Below are positions 30,501 to 40,787 of a stretch of 64,000 nt of DNA, one piece after another. The stretch lies in the NCBI GenBank assembly GCA_002786025.1, contig NHNW01000009.1:502376-566375 (forward strand), given 5' to 3'. A program made the translations under genes and the position numbers. The notes beneath the pieces were generated by a model, which saw nothing but the letters and a program-made list of their open reading frames with translations, ran no database searches and was not told the origin of the DNA. The stretch's first letter is position 1, and the number at the start of each line of letters is the position of its first letter. The DNA comes from Zasmidium citrigriseum. Lineage: Eukaryota > Ascomycota > Dothideomycetes > Mycosphaerellales > Mycosphaerellaceae.

Positions 30501-32822
30501 CGAGCAGATGACTCCGAGTTCCCACCCCTTGGGCCTTCGCGACAACATAGCATCACGTCCCGAATCTCGCTCGAGGAGTCTCGTAGGTCCACACCACCAA
30601 TCCCGCCGGGTTTCGAGGGGCAGCTTGCAAACGAGAGCCGACGATCGACACCGACAGTTCCGCCGGGCTTAAGTAGGCCTTCCGCCCTGCCGGATCTGGA
30701 AGGCTCTTCATCACGACCGACTTCCCGTCCTTCGAGTAGAGCAAGTCTGCGGCGCACAGCATCCCAGATCTTGCCCGCGTTGCCTCTTCGACCTGGGACG
30801 CCAGCCCGACCAACGCCCTCTCGCAAGGGTACTCAGGATGAGGGCGATATCGCTATCCCAGAGGAGACTCCAACGAAGCCTTCTCGAGCCGCCAGCTCCT
30901 CTCATCTCAAGCATGATCTGTCGGTGCAGCAAGATGAAGACACTGCTGAGGCCAAGGAGCCCGCGTCGAAGGAGAATGAGGCTCCTGCAGCTGTTGAAGA
31001 GGCTACCAAGAAGATCAGAGAAGAGGCTGAGAAGAAGGTCGAGAACGAGGAGAAAGCGCCCGCATCTCCAACTCTCACCAAATCTGGCATTCAGCCTGCG
31101 TCGAAAGGCAAAGCAACTGTACAAACAACGGACGCCAGCGCCACGCCCGTGACGCCCAGCAAAGCAGAGACCCCCAAATCCGACAGCACGAAGCGGAAAG
31201 CACCAGGTAAGCTTGACATCACGGCTGCTATTTCCAAGCAAAAGGAACAGCAACCTGCTGTCACGGCTACTCCGGTCGAATCTGGAACTCCCGGCAGACC
31301 TCAACGAGCTCCTTCGCAGACGCCCTCGATGTCAAAGTTGCCCGAGAGTCCTAGCGTCGCGTCCCCTGCTGTCAAGTCTGCACCAAGAACCCTCCGCTTG
31401 ATGCAGACGCCCAAGGCAGAGACTCCTTCAACGAAGGAATTCCCTCTCCCAAGCGTGCCACCGAGTGCCGCGGCTCATAAGTTCCCTTCTCGTCAGCCAA
31501 GCGTCGCCTCAATCAATCCGCCTGGCACGCCATCTAGTGAGCAAGTGTCCATGTCGGACAACATTTCCATGACTTCGACTTCTCAATCACGTGCCAATTC
31601 GCCACCGCCTGCCAGTAAGGTCGGCTCGGCCCCGGTCAGGACCAAGACCAAGAATCAAATGAAGAAAGAGCGTCAAGAGCGTGCCAAGGCGCTTGAAGAG
31701 GAGAAGGCAAAGACTGAGGAAGCCGTCAATCCGCCTGTGGAGGAGCCAGCTCAGGAGGCCATTGTCAGTCGCAAGAAGAAGACGAAGAAGGAAAAAGAAC
31801 CAAAGCCACCTAAGCCTAAGACTACTACGGCGGACAACACGCCAACGGCAAGTCGACCTGTCTCACCAGGAAAGCCGCCAGTTGCAGAGGCTTCTGTCAA
31901 GCCAGAGGCTCCCATTTCTACGCCTAAGGAGTCCAAGCCAGCGACACCGACTCGATCCACCCCGACTCCTCAACAAGGGCCCTCCCAGGCACCGCCTGCT
32001 GCAGAACCCTCACCACCTCCAACGCCGACCTTGACCGCCGCACAGCTGATCAACGAGCTCAAGGCTTCGGCGCCTGAGATTCAGAAGTGCATCGACAATC
32101 TCTTCCGCATTTCTAACAGTCACCACTTCAAGCAGTTCCCGAACGTCTCTCACAAGGACCTGCTTGCCGGCTGGAAATCCGACTTCAATGTCAAGCTAAC
32201 GAAGGAGGAGGTCGATGCCTTACTCACGGGCAAGGTCCCTGCTGTCTACCGTGGCGGCGAGGGTGACCGGACCTTCGACCGCCACATGGTGACACCTAAC
32301 GGCTCACATCTCCGAGCCCTGACCAAGGAACTCGAGTCCCGCTTCCTCGAACTCGAGAAAGCCCTCCGCGAAATGCCCTCTGAGCACCGCTTCCGCCCCA
32401 GCAAGCCACAGAACGAAATGAAATTCGAGAACGTCAACCTCGAAGAGCTGATGAGAAGCTACGAGAAAGGCAACGCCAGGGGTGTTAGCGTGATGGAGCA
32501 GATGGTTCAGGATGGTAGCACCATGAAGAAGGGGGCTTTCCTCGTCGACGAGGCGAGCAAGTACATCAACGAGTTCGTCATGCCGCCTGCTACGCCGCCG
32601 CCGAGTGCGGGTGGTCAGGCTCAGCAGCAGCAGGCACGGGCTTCTGGGCATCATGCGCAGCAGCAGCAGGGCGAGGGGAGTGCGGCGCTGCAGCAACCTC
32701 AGATTCCGAGTGTGGAAATTGCGGAGAGGCAGTTGAATGAGGCGAGACGCATTGCGGATGAGAAGGAGAATGCGCTGAAGAAGATTATCAAGAAGAATAA
32801 GAGGATGTTGGGGTTGTCGTGA
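27530..32822 (+). CDS. NOT4: CCR4-NOT complex E3 ubiquitin ligase Not4 (long fungal form)
   Basis: Proposed exons are 27530-27649, 27707-29894 and 30508-32822, giving about 1,540 residues. The first two are certain. They encode the C4C4 RING (from CPLCVEELDLQD, closing with CQFCYHNV and CPACRRPYND), a coiled-coil linker, an RRM (LVYVTGLSP, GQYGKIIKIVV) and a CCCH finger (YCSAYLRGENC, then MFLHEPGE). Not4 couples stalled or aberrant translation to ubiquitination and mRNA decay. The third exon is inferred. The 771-codon frame starting near 30508 has no upstream ATG and no early Met, and its acceptor (GAGCAG) matches in phase the GTATGT donor at 29895. Without that splice the frame stops at 29938 (GGYGGRW end). 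The tail is disordered, with an ordered segment near QLINELKASAPEIQKCIDN and a final coiled coil. Confidence 0.85.
29895..30507 (+). other. Unusually long intron inferred in NOT4
   Basis: The stretch runs from a strong donor (GTATGT) to an acceptor ending GAGCAG, 613 nt, about ten times the usual intron length here. It contains the in-frame stop at 29936-29938. Other splice-like sites inside (for example an acceptor near 30008) leave room for a small internal exon. No conserved motif is visible. Confidence 0.55.
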
Positions 32823-33055
32823 GGAAAGGGGGAGGATTGGCGGTCGTGAGGGGAGGAGGTCAGTAATGGCTCCATTTGCTGCCGAGTATCATTCTCAAGG
32901 GTGAGACTATTATAAGGATAAAGATAGGGCGAAGGTGGCTGATTATCCATCGATCAGTCTATCATTAGGATACAGTGCTAGCGAGAAAAGACACTCAATC
33001 TTCCCTATGCCTGCGACTGCATCCGCCTAATTACATCCGTCCCCATTCTCATTAT

Positions 33056-34996
33056 CTAACCCCTCTCCCCCGTCAAAATCAACCGACTAGCCCTCTCCGC
33101 AAGCGCATAAACCGTACTAGTCGGATGTCCCCCCAACTGAAACGGAATCACACTCGCATCCACAACCCTCACATTCCCCGTCCCAAACACCCTCAAATTC
33201 CCATCCACAACACCACCCCATTCCCGCGGCAACATGGCACAACTCCCCACAGGATGCCATCCCGCGCGGAAATTATCGCTCCAGTGCGCTTGCCATTCGT
33301 CATCGCTTGCGTCGGCCGGGAGGGTGCTAAGGCCGGGGGAGGTTTCGGAGAGGACTTCAGAGGCGAGGGGTTCGGCGGCGAAGAAGCGGCGGACGTAGCG
33401 GCCGGCGGCGGTGTAGAAGGACCAGTCGAGGGGGAGGAGGCCCCAGTTGGGGTCTATTGTTGGGGAGGGGGAGGCGGCTTGGGCGTTGCCTCCTGTGCAG
33501 ACGTCAGGTTAGTAGTGAAGAAAAGGGGTTGGGGCTGTGACTTGCCTGAGATGTGGACATTTCCTCGGGTTAGGGGAATCAGGGGCCAAAACTCCAGATT
33601 GATAGCATCGTTCTTCAGAGCCTGACCGGTGAAGAGCTCAACAGCCGGAATGTTGCTAACGAAAAGAGCTTCATATTGCACTTCTAGGCTTTTGAGGATC
33701 TGTTCCGCTGACAGCGATCTATTAATCGAAGCCGATATCGTCTCTGCGTACTCCGGCAGGGAGGCGTTGGCACGAGCCTGGACATCCGCGGCGTCGTCGC
33801 CGAAGATGTCTTCATACGTGAGGTGCATTAGGTAGTTGGTTGTGATCTCATCGCCGACGGTTGCGGGGAATGTAATCGCGGATTCGTTGTTCTTTTGGAA
33901 TGCTATGCTGCCTTGCATTTGATCTTGGAGGTTCTCTCCAACACCGGGGAGGTCGATTTTGACTTCGATGCTGTGGTTCGATAAGATTGATGGGTTTCCC
34001 ACGCCGGAGAACTCGAGGATCCCTGGGGAGCGGTAGGCGCCCGCTGAGAGTATTATTTCCTTTCTAGCGTTGATGGTGGTGAGGCTGTTGGTGTTCGCGA
34101 CTTCGACGCCGGTGGCTGTGAGCGTGCCGTTGGTGGTGGTAGAGTTGTCTGCTTCGGCGAAGATTAGGCGGAGACAGCTTGTTTCGTCGAGGAGTTCGAG
34201 GTTGCTACGGCTGACGGCTGGGAGGTAGTAGGCTTCTCTGCTTGATTCGCGGATTTGTTCGCGTGAGCCGGAGATGGTGAATTGGGCTGGGTAGGTGGAG
34301 AGGCCGCGAGCGTCGCCGCCGTTGAAGTCGTTCTGATGTATCGTTAGCGAGGTTTCAGTGTAAGGAGAGGGTATGCCTTACGTTTCGAGGGATGCTCATG
34401 TTCTTCGCCGTGTCCTCCAAAATCGTGAAGAAAGCCTCATTCGTGACTGCCGGGAAGGAGACATTGACAGGACCAGTGAGGCCATGGTACTCAACGTTGT
34501 ACGTATTCCCAGCAGCTTCTTGCTCCTCGCTAGGGATCGAAAGAGATTCAGAGGCCTTATAGAACGGCAGGAGGATGTTCCACGACCACTCCGCATCGTT
34601 CACACGACCCCAGTCGTCGATCGATTGGGCATCTGGGCGGGAGTAGACTTTGCCTGCAAAGCATTGCAAGGTCAGCGGATGAACTCTATGGCCATTAAAG
34701 GGTGACATACCATTGATCTGACTACTCCCACCAACAGTCCTCCCAGCAGGCAAGTCCAACACCCTGCCATTCGAGTACTCCTGCGGTGTACTTGTGTAGT
34801 CCCATCCGTCCGTCGTCCCGTTGATTCCAGCCTCGACGACCAGAACTGTGTAGTTTGTGTTCTCGGTCAATCGATTGGCGACAGTGAGGCCTGCTGTTCC
34901 TCCTCCACAGATGATGTAGTCATATTCCGTCTTGGATTGCGCGAGCGCGCTGGTAGTGAGTGAAAGGGTGGTAATGAACGTTGGTAAGGAACGCAT
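33056..34996 (-). CDS. Secreted GMC-family FAD oxidoreductase (glucose/aryl-alcohol oxidase-like)
   Basis: Four exons, 34711-34996, 34382-34653, 33546-34332 and 33056-33492, give 593 residues. The start at 34996 gives a signal peptide (MRSLPTFITTLSLTTSALAQ). It is followed by the FAD-binding YDYIICGGGTAGLTVANRL, LVVEAG and the GMC signature 1 region LPAGRTVGGSSQING. Signature 2 (ILSAGAYRSPGILEFSGVG) and the C-terminal WHPVGSCAM, ASVIPFQLGGHPTSTVYA carry the two His positions of the active site. Many N-glycosylation sites fit secretion. Members oxidise sugars or alcohols and release hydrogen peroxide; the substrate is not predictable. The third intron has a GC donor (CAG|GCAAGT); the frame closes only if it is spliced there, giving HISGGNAQAAS. 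Confidence 0.9.
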
Positions 34997-35925
34997 GGTG
35001 AAGAAACGAGTGAATGAAAGAAAAGCTGCAGGCGGAAGGACTTGCGCTGGGCGCTGCAGGGCCGGGTGGATTGATATACTGGTTCGTGGAATGTGCGATC
35101 CGACGATCGATGCACAGCCTTGGAGGTCGAAGGGTATTCCGCCGAAGAACATACCGATCTTGTGAAGTTGTTAGTCTGGTCAATGCACAGGGAATCCATG
35201 TACATCAAGATCTTGGGGATGGCCCAGTTGCTTGGTAGCAGGCTCGTTTGAAGAGCGATTGCTCGCGGCGTCCGGCTGATTGTACCAATGTCAATATCCC
35301 ATACTCCAGACGAAGGAGTCGATCCCTCGAGGGCCAGTATGTTGCTTCATTGCGTTCGACAGCGACTTGATCAAGTCGAATGCTGCCCCACGGGATCCCC
35401 GGAAAGTGATCGCTCTCGCACTAGGTGAATACCAAGAGGCTACGGATTAGTGTATAAGCACTATCCGGGTTGAAAGTACTCACCAACATGAACCTGTCCT
35501 TCGTAAAGGTCTTGTCGACATCGTTCATCCTGCGATGATTATGAGAGTAGGAACCTCTCGGTAATTGCAGTAATGGCATTCCGATCAAATGCCGTGGAGT
35601 GCTCGAGTATTCGTAGCATGTGAACTTTGGATATGACTGAACTTTTCTGGGCTCTGTTGGACTCCGATACATCTGACTTGTCGAGGACGGCTCGAACTCT
35701 GTCTGCATTGCGAGTCTATATGTATTCCGAGATCTATTACCGATTGTACCTGCCAAGCGAAAGATCAGCTGATGTTTTGTCGACAGGGGAAGGATTAGAC
35801 TTTACACTACATCTGAGCAGTCCGGTCCGACTGTGGCTAAAGACTTGTCGACTATTGATAGAGCAGATTCAAGGACCTTGGCGACGTCCACCTTGCTTTT
35901 GCACTGTGACTAATGTAGAAAATGC
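34997..35925. other. Long spacer upstream of the GMC gene
   Basis: About 930 nt between the GMC start and the end of the 5'-nucleotidase gene. Several open frames of 65-115 codons exist on both strands, but none shows a motif, a plausible splice partner or a hydrophobic segment. It probably holds an extended GMC promoter, as expected for an inducible secreted enzyme. Confidence 0.4.
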
Positions 35926-37758
35926 CTAAGCAGTTGCCGAGACTGTAGATATACGGCCGTCAAGCTCGATATCAACAGGAGACTGCTGGATGATGTAGTT
36001 GGCAAGGACGACGTCTTGTGTGTCGAGAGTGATGATTTCACTGAACTCTGGAAAGATATTGTCGCCGCCTGAAAGAGTGTCAGTATCTTCAACTTGCCAT
36101 GATAGCCACGCCGTCTACTCACCTCCAGCGAGGAAGTCCAAGGTCACGATATTGTAGGTCGCTGTCTCATCCAGTGGAGCATCGCCAATGGTAACATTCA
36201 CCAGCCTGCTTCCGACGGCGTTGTCTGGGTTCCAGAGCACCTCAATGTTCTGGGAGATCTGGAAGAAGCTGGTGACTTCTTCTCCGTTGAACTCGCTGAC
36301 GCCCGAACACAGACCTTCCAGAACGCTCCAGAGGTCCTCTCCGGTGAGTTGAACTTCGACAATGCTGTTGCCGAATGGGAAGGATGTCAAGACTTCGCCG
36401 CGGGTGATTGGTCCAACATCAATCGTAGCTCGAATCCCACCGGCGTTGATGAGAGCGAAATCAGCTGTATCGCTGTCGTTCAGGCGGTAAGCGAGCATTG
36501 CGTCGGACATGAAGTCACCAAGGAGACATTCTTGCTCCTGGCAAGTCGACTGATCCAGCTCGACGTTTGTGACGCCGACTTCTTCGGCGGCAAATTCTTC
36601 GAAGGGACCTCGCCATGACTCGATCTGCCTTTGCAATGTTGCGTTCTGGGCAGTGGCGTTGGTCAAATGAATGGGACCGCCGTGGTATTCGAGGATCTTG
36701 CCCTCGCGGTCGTATGTGACGTCGATGTAGCCAAGATATTCGCCCCATCCTAAGATGTGGTCAGTGATGCGAATGAAACAGCAAGATTGATTGGGGAGAC
36801 TCACGATAAGCGGTCACAATGAAGACCTCTTCGCCCTCCAGATTACGCACAATTGTTGGATATGGTCCCTCGGCACCAGTGAAGTTACCGAGAGGAGTAT
36901 GACTGTGACCTCCCATGATCAGATACAGACCAGTCGTGTTTTGCGCCAGAGCTTGGTCCTGCTCATATCCAATGTGCGTGAGAGCAGCTATCCTGGTAAT
37001 GTTGGTGGTACTTCGAATCAAATCAATGGTGTTCTGAACGGCCTCGATAGGATCGGAGAAGGTGGTGTTCTCTCCGGGACTTGAGATGCCAGGCGTCGTG
37101 TCTGTTGTAACGCCAATGACTGCGAGCTGGAATTGGTCGTAAATGTGGAAAGGCTTGATGGTCTTGTTCAGCACCGGGTGGTCGGACTGGATGTTGGCTG
37201 AGATAATGGGGAACGTGAGATTCTCCAAGAACTCGCCCAGCATGTCGTCGCCACCATCGAACTCGTGGTTTCCTAGAGTCATGCCGTCGAATCCAAGCTG
37301 GTTGATCGTCTCGGCAATCTGTTGTTGTCAGTAAGAATTCATTGGATGACACGGTAATCCGCACCTTTTCCCCGCCATAGTACGAGTAGAAGAGAGTTCC
37401 CTGGAACTCGTCGCCAGCGTTCAAGAACAGACTCGAGTTGAGGACAGCCCGTCTCTTGTTGACAACGGTAGAAACACGAGCGTAGCCGCCATAGCACCCT
37501 TGTGTTGGATCGGTGCAGTCGGTTCCAGAAGATCGGAATTGGTCCACGTGGGCATGTACATCGTTGATGTGGAAGAACGCTGGAAGGGTCAGCTTGTAGA
37601 CTTGATGCTTCCGCTGATTTTGTCATACATTGGTTCCAATTGCCGCGACTGTCGATATATCGCTTCTCATGGCGCCGCTGGCTGTATAGATGGTCTTCTG
37701 CCCACGCCGTAGAGACAATCGGTAGCACTGTGAGCAAGCTCCTGAGAATGGACGCCAT
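35926..37758 (-). CDS. Secreted 5'-nucleotidase/metallophosphoesterase (UshA type)
   Basis: Five exons, 37629-37758, 37365-37579, 36805-37318, 36123-36749 and 35926-36068, with consistent phase, give 542 residues. The N-terminus (MASILRSLLTVLPIVSTAWA) is a signal peptide. The calcineurin-like metal site is spelled out by INDVHAHVD, NAGDEFQGTLFYSYYGG, LGNHEFDGGDDM, ALTHIGYEQD and MGGHSHTPLG. The C-terminal 5'-nucleotidase domain has ALINAGGIRATIDVGPITRG, SFPFGNSIVEVQLTG and LAGGGDNIFPEF. Such enzymes release nucleosides and phosphate from extracellular nucleotides. Multiple N-glycosylation sites agree with secretion; there is no hydrophobic C-terminal GPI signal, so the protein is probably soluble. 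It is divergent from GEM1 over 684 nt. Confidence 0.93.
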
Positions 37759-38442
37759 TGTCGATATACCGAAAGCCACAAATACAGAAGAAGAGAAGAG
37801 AGGTCAACTTATGCATTTACCGCCACCAGGTTTCACTGGCCACACAAGCAACGAGTTCATGCAGCGAAACCCTCGCATTTCGCCTGCACTATCTCTACGA
37901 TGGCTTGGCAGTAGTGATTTGCACGTATCGCATGCCCGAAAAGGACCTCATGGCCGTGCCGGCGACCTTGGCAGCGATGGGTCGGGCGTGGCAGGGCCTA
38001 CGGCATTTTGAGGAAATGGGTCCTCTCAAGCTTGCCCTGCAGGAAGCACGGCATCGAAGCGATATGTGAGGGCTGGGTGTTGCAAGATCCAAAGGGGATA
38101 GGAGGGGGAAAGAGGTTCAGGAGGGTCAAGAGGGCGAGAGAGGGGGAAAGAGGGCGGCATTTGCACCGCAGCTAGCGTCCGCGAGTTTGAAGCCAATCAG
38201 CTGTCACGAGCTTAACATGAATGACACGGAACTCGCCCTTTGGACCTCACTGCATCTCAAACGCCAAAGTAGAGTGATCAAGAGAGAAGCCTGTGACAAA
38301 CAAGCGCTGCTTCGGCTACAGCATTACCGTCTATCGAGTCTGGATAGACAACGCGGTAGGGCACGACTTCTCCTCTACCTTCTCGTCTCAACTTCGACCA
38401 CCGCATAGCTGAGCACACTCATCTTCCATCTAGACATGGGCC
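37759..38442. promoter_or_regulatory. Divergent intergenic region of 5'-nucleotidase and GEM1
   Basis: About 684 nt. Includes a purine-rich stretch around 38090-38160 (repeated GAGGG/AGAGGG) and no convincing gene. An out-of-frame ATG at 38436 lies 7 nt before the GEM1 start. Confidence 0.45.
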
Positions 38443-40474
38443 ATGGCAACCGGTATGAAGCACTTCACCACATAGCACTCTATATCTAATGACTGAACAG
38501 TCCGAATATGCATCTGCGGTGACGAGAGCGTCGGCAAAAGCTCCCTCCTAACATCTCTCGTCAAAGACACCTTCGTAACCGCAAAGATCCAGTCCGTCCT
38601 CCCGCCCATCACACTACCGCCCACCCTCGGCACTCCCGAAAATGTCACCACTACCATCGTCGACACGTCTGCACTACCGCAAGATCGGGATTCACTACGG
38701 AAAGAGCTGCGGAAATGCAACGTGATTCTCCTGGTCTACAGCGACCACTACAGCTATGAGCGTGTTGCGCTGTTTTGGATGCCACACTTCCGGTCACTGG
38801 GCGTGAATGTTCCGGTTGTGCTGTGCTGTAACAAGAGCGATTTGACGCCTGGGACGAGTACGGCCAAAGTCATTGAAGATGAGATGCTACCGGTTATGGG
38901 TGAGTTGGACCTTTCAGTGCTGGATATCAAATGTTGATGGCTTGGCAGCCGAGTTCAAGGAGATCGATTCATGCATACGGACGAGTGCACGGGAACATCA
39001 CAACATCAACGAGGTCTTCTTCCTCTGTCAGAAAGCTGTCACCCATCCGATAGCTCCTATCTACGACGCCAAGGAGGGCAATCTGAAGCCTGCCGCAATC
39101 TCAGCACTCAAACGAGTCTTCTACCTATGCGACAAAGACCAAGATGGCATTCTGAACGACAAGGAGGTCCATGAGTTTCAAATGAAATGTTTCGACAAGC
39201 CACTTTCAGACGATGATCTAGCAAACATCAAACGCTCCATACGGCGGCCCCAAGAAACAGCAGATGGCACCATCGAAGTGGAAAGACTCCGAGAGGGGAT
39301 CGATGTTGACGGCTTCATCCAGTTGAACAGAATGTTCGCCGAGAAGGGCCGACACGAAACCATCTGGATCATCCTCCGCAAATTTCACTACTCGGACAGC
39401 CTCTCCCTGAAAGACAGCTTCCTCCACCCCAAATTCGACGTCCCCGCCTACGCCTCCGCAGAGCTCTCCCCAGCTGGCTACCGCTTCTTCGTCGACCTCT
39501 TCCTCCTCCACGACAAAGACAACGACGGCGGCCTCTCCGATTCCGAACTCGCCGCCCTCTTCGCGCCCACCCCAGGCCTCCCCTCCTCCTGGACCGAAAA
39601 CTCCTTCCCCAACTGCACAGTCCGCAATGAAGCCGGCTACATCACCCTCCAAGGCTGGCTCGCCCAATGGTCCATGACGACCTTCTCCGACCCCAAAACC
39701 ACCCTCGAATACCTCGCATACCTAGGTTTCGAATCCTCCGAATCAAAACCCTCCACCACCACCGCCCTCAAAGTGACAAAACCCCGCAAACGCCGCTCAA
39801 AACCCGGCTCCCGCGTCGAACGCACAGTATTCCTCTGCTACGTCCTCGGCGCCCCCGGGTCAGGAAAATCCTCCCTCCTAAACGCCTTCCTTAACCGCCC
39901 CTTCTCCCCAACTTACCACCCAACAATCCAACCCCGCACGGCCGTCAATTCCGTCGAACTCCTCGAAGGCGGCAAGCAATGCTACCTCATCCTCTCCGAA
40001 CTCGGCGAACTCGAACCCGCCATCCTCGATAACCCCTCCAAACTCGACGCCTGCGATCTAATCTGCTACACGTACGACTCATCCGACCCAGACTCCTTCT
40101 CTCACATCCTCGATACCCGAGCAAAGTACCCAGCCCTCGACAACCTCCCCTGCGTCTACGCGGCCATGAAAGCCGACGCGGATCGCGCAGTTCAGCGCAC
40201 AGAACTCCAACCGGACGTTTACTGCGAATCTCTCCGCATGCCGAAACCTTTACACGTCAGTGTGAATTGGTCGTCCATCGCGGAGTTTTTTGTGCATTTG
40301 GCCGAGTGTGCGACGTTTCCGGCGCAGGCGTTTCCGAAGAGTGCGGGGGATGAGGAGAGGGAGGGGAAGGCTTTGCAGGGCATGGGGTTGTATTTGGGTG
40401 TTGGGGCGAGTGTCGCTGTTGCGGTTGCTTTTGCGTGGGTTTGGAAGAGGAATTTGGTGGGTGGGAGGGAGTAG
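38443..40474 (+). CDS. GEM1: Mitochondrial Rho GTPase Gem1 (Miro)
   Basis: Three exons, 38443-38452, 38501-38899 and 38949-40474, give 644 residues, the usual Gem1 length. It is an outer-membrane GTPase controlling mitochondrial distribution and part of the ER-mitochondria contact machinery. Exon 1 encodes only MAT plus one base; its splice restores [18 protein letters not shown], the first P-loop. CNKSD is the base-recognition motif. Two EF-hands follow ([12 protein letters not shown] and [12 protein letters not shown]), then a second GTPase domain with [16 protein letters not shown]. The last ~30 residues form the tail anchor [19 protein letters not shown] followed by KRN. The start is fixed by homology to this conserved N-terminus; another ATG just upstream is out of frame. 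Confidence 0.94.
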
Positions 40475-40787
40475 GGAGGTGAGGTGTAGGATGGATAGAA
40501 GGAGTTTGTGTGAAGATAGATACCCCTCTCTGATCATATGTATCATTAATAAACGATGAAAAGGTGTGAAGATTTGATAGTAGTTGACTTCATTTCATTC
40601 TATCATCCGTCCAAAAGGAGTAGGCCTATGGCATCTAACTTTTCTTTTCCTCATCTTTGGTCTCTTTTCTCTCTCAGGGTATCAAAGCCATTCATGCAAC
40701 AACGCTATGCCAAAGAGCAACACCATCATTCGACCCATACACGCGCACTGAGCAGCCGTCATTTCATGTCTTCATCACAGCACTCGC
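40475..40787. terminator. Convergent 3' region of GEM1 and PSE1
   Basis: About 313 nt between two convergent stop codons, AT-richer than its surroundings, with ATTAATAAAC near 40547 that could serve as a polyadenylation element. No gene seen. Confidence 0.4.

Noticed and set aside
33056..37758. Small biosynthetic gene cluster (GMC oxidase, nucleotidase, nearby SDRs)
   Set aside because: No polyketide, peptide or terpene synthase, no cluster-type regulator or transporter; neighbours are housekeeping genes.
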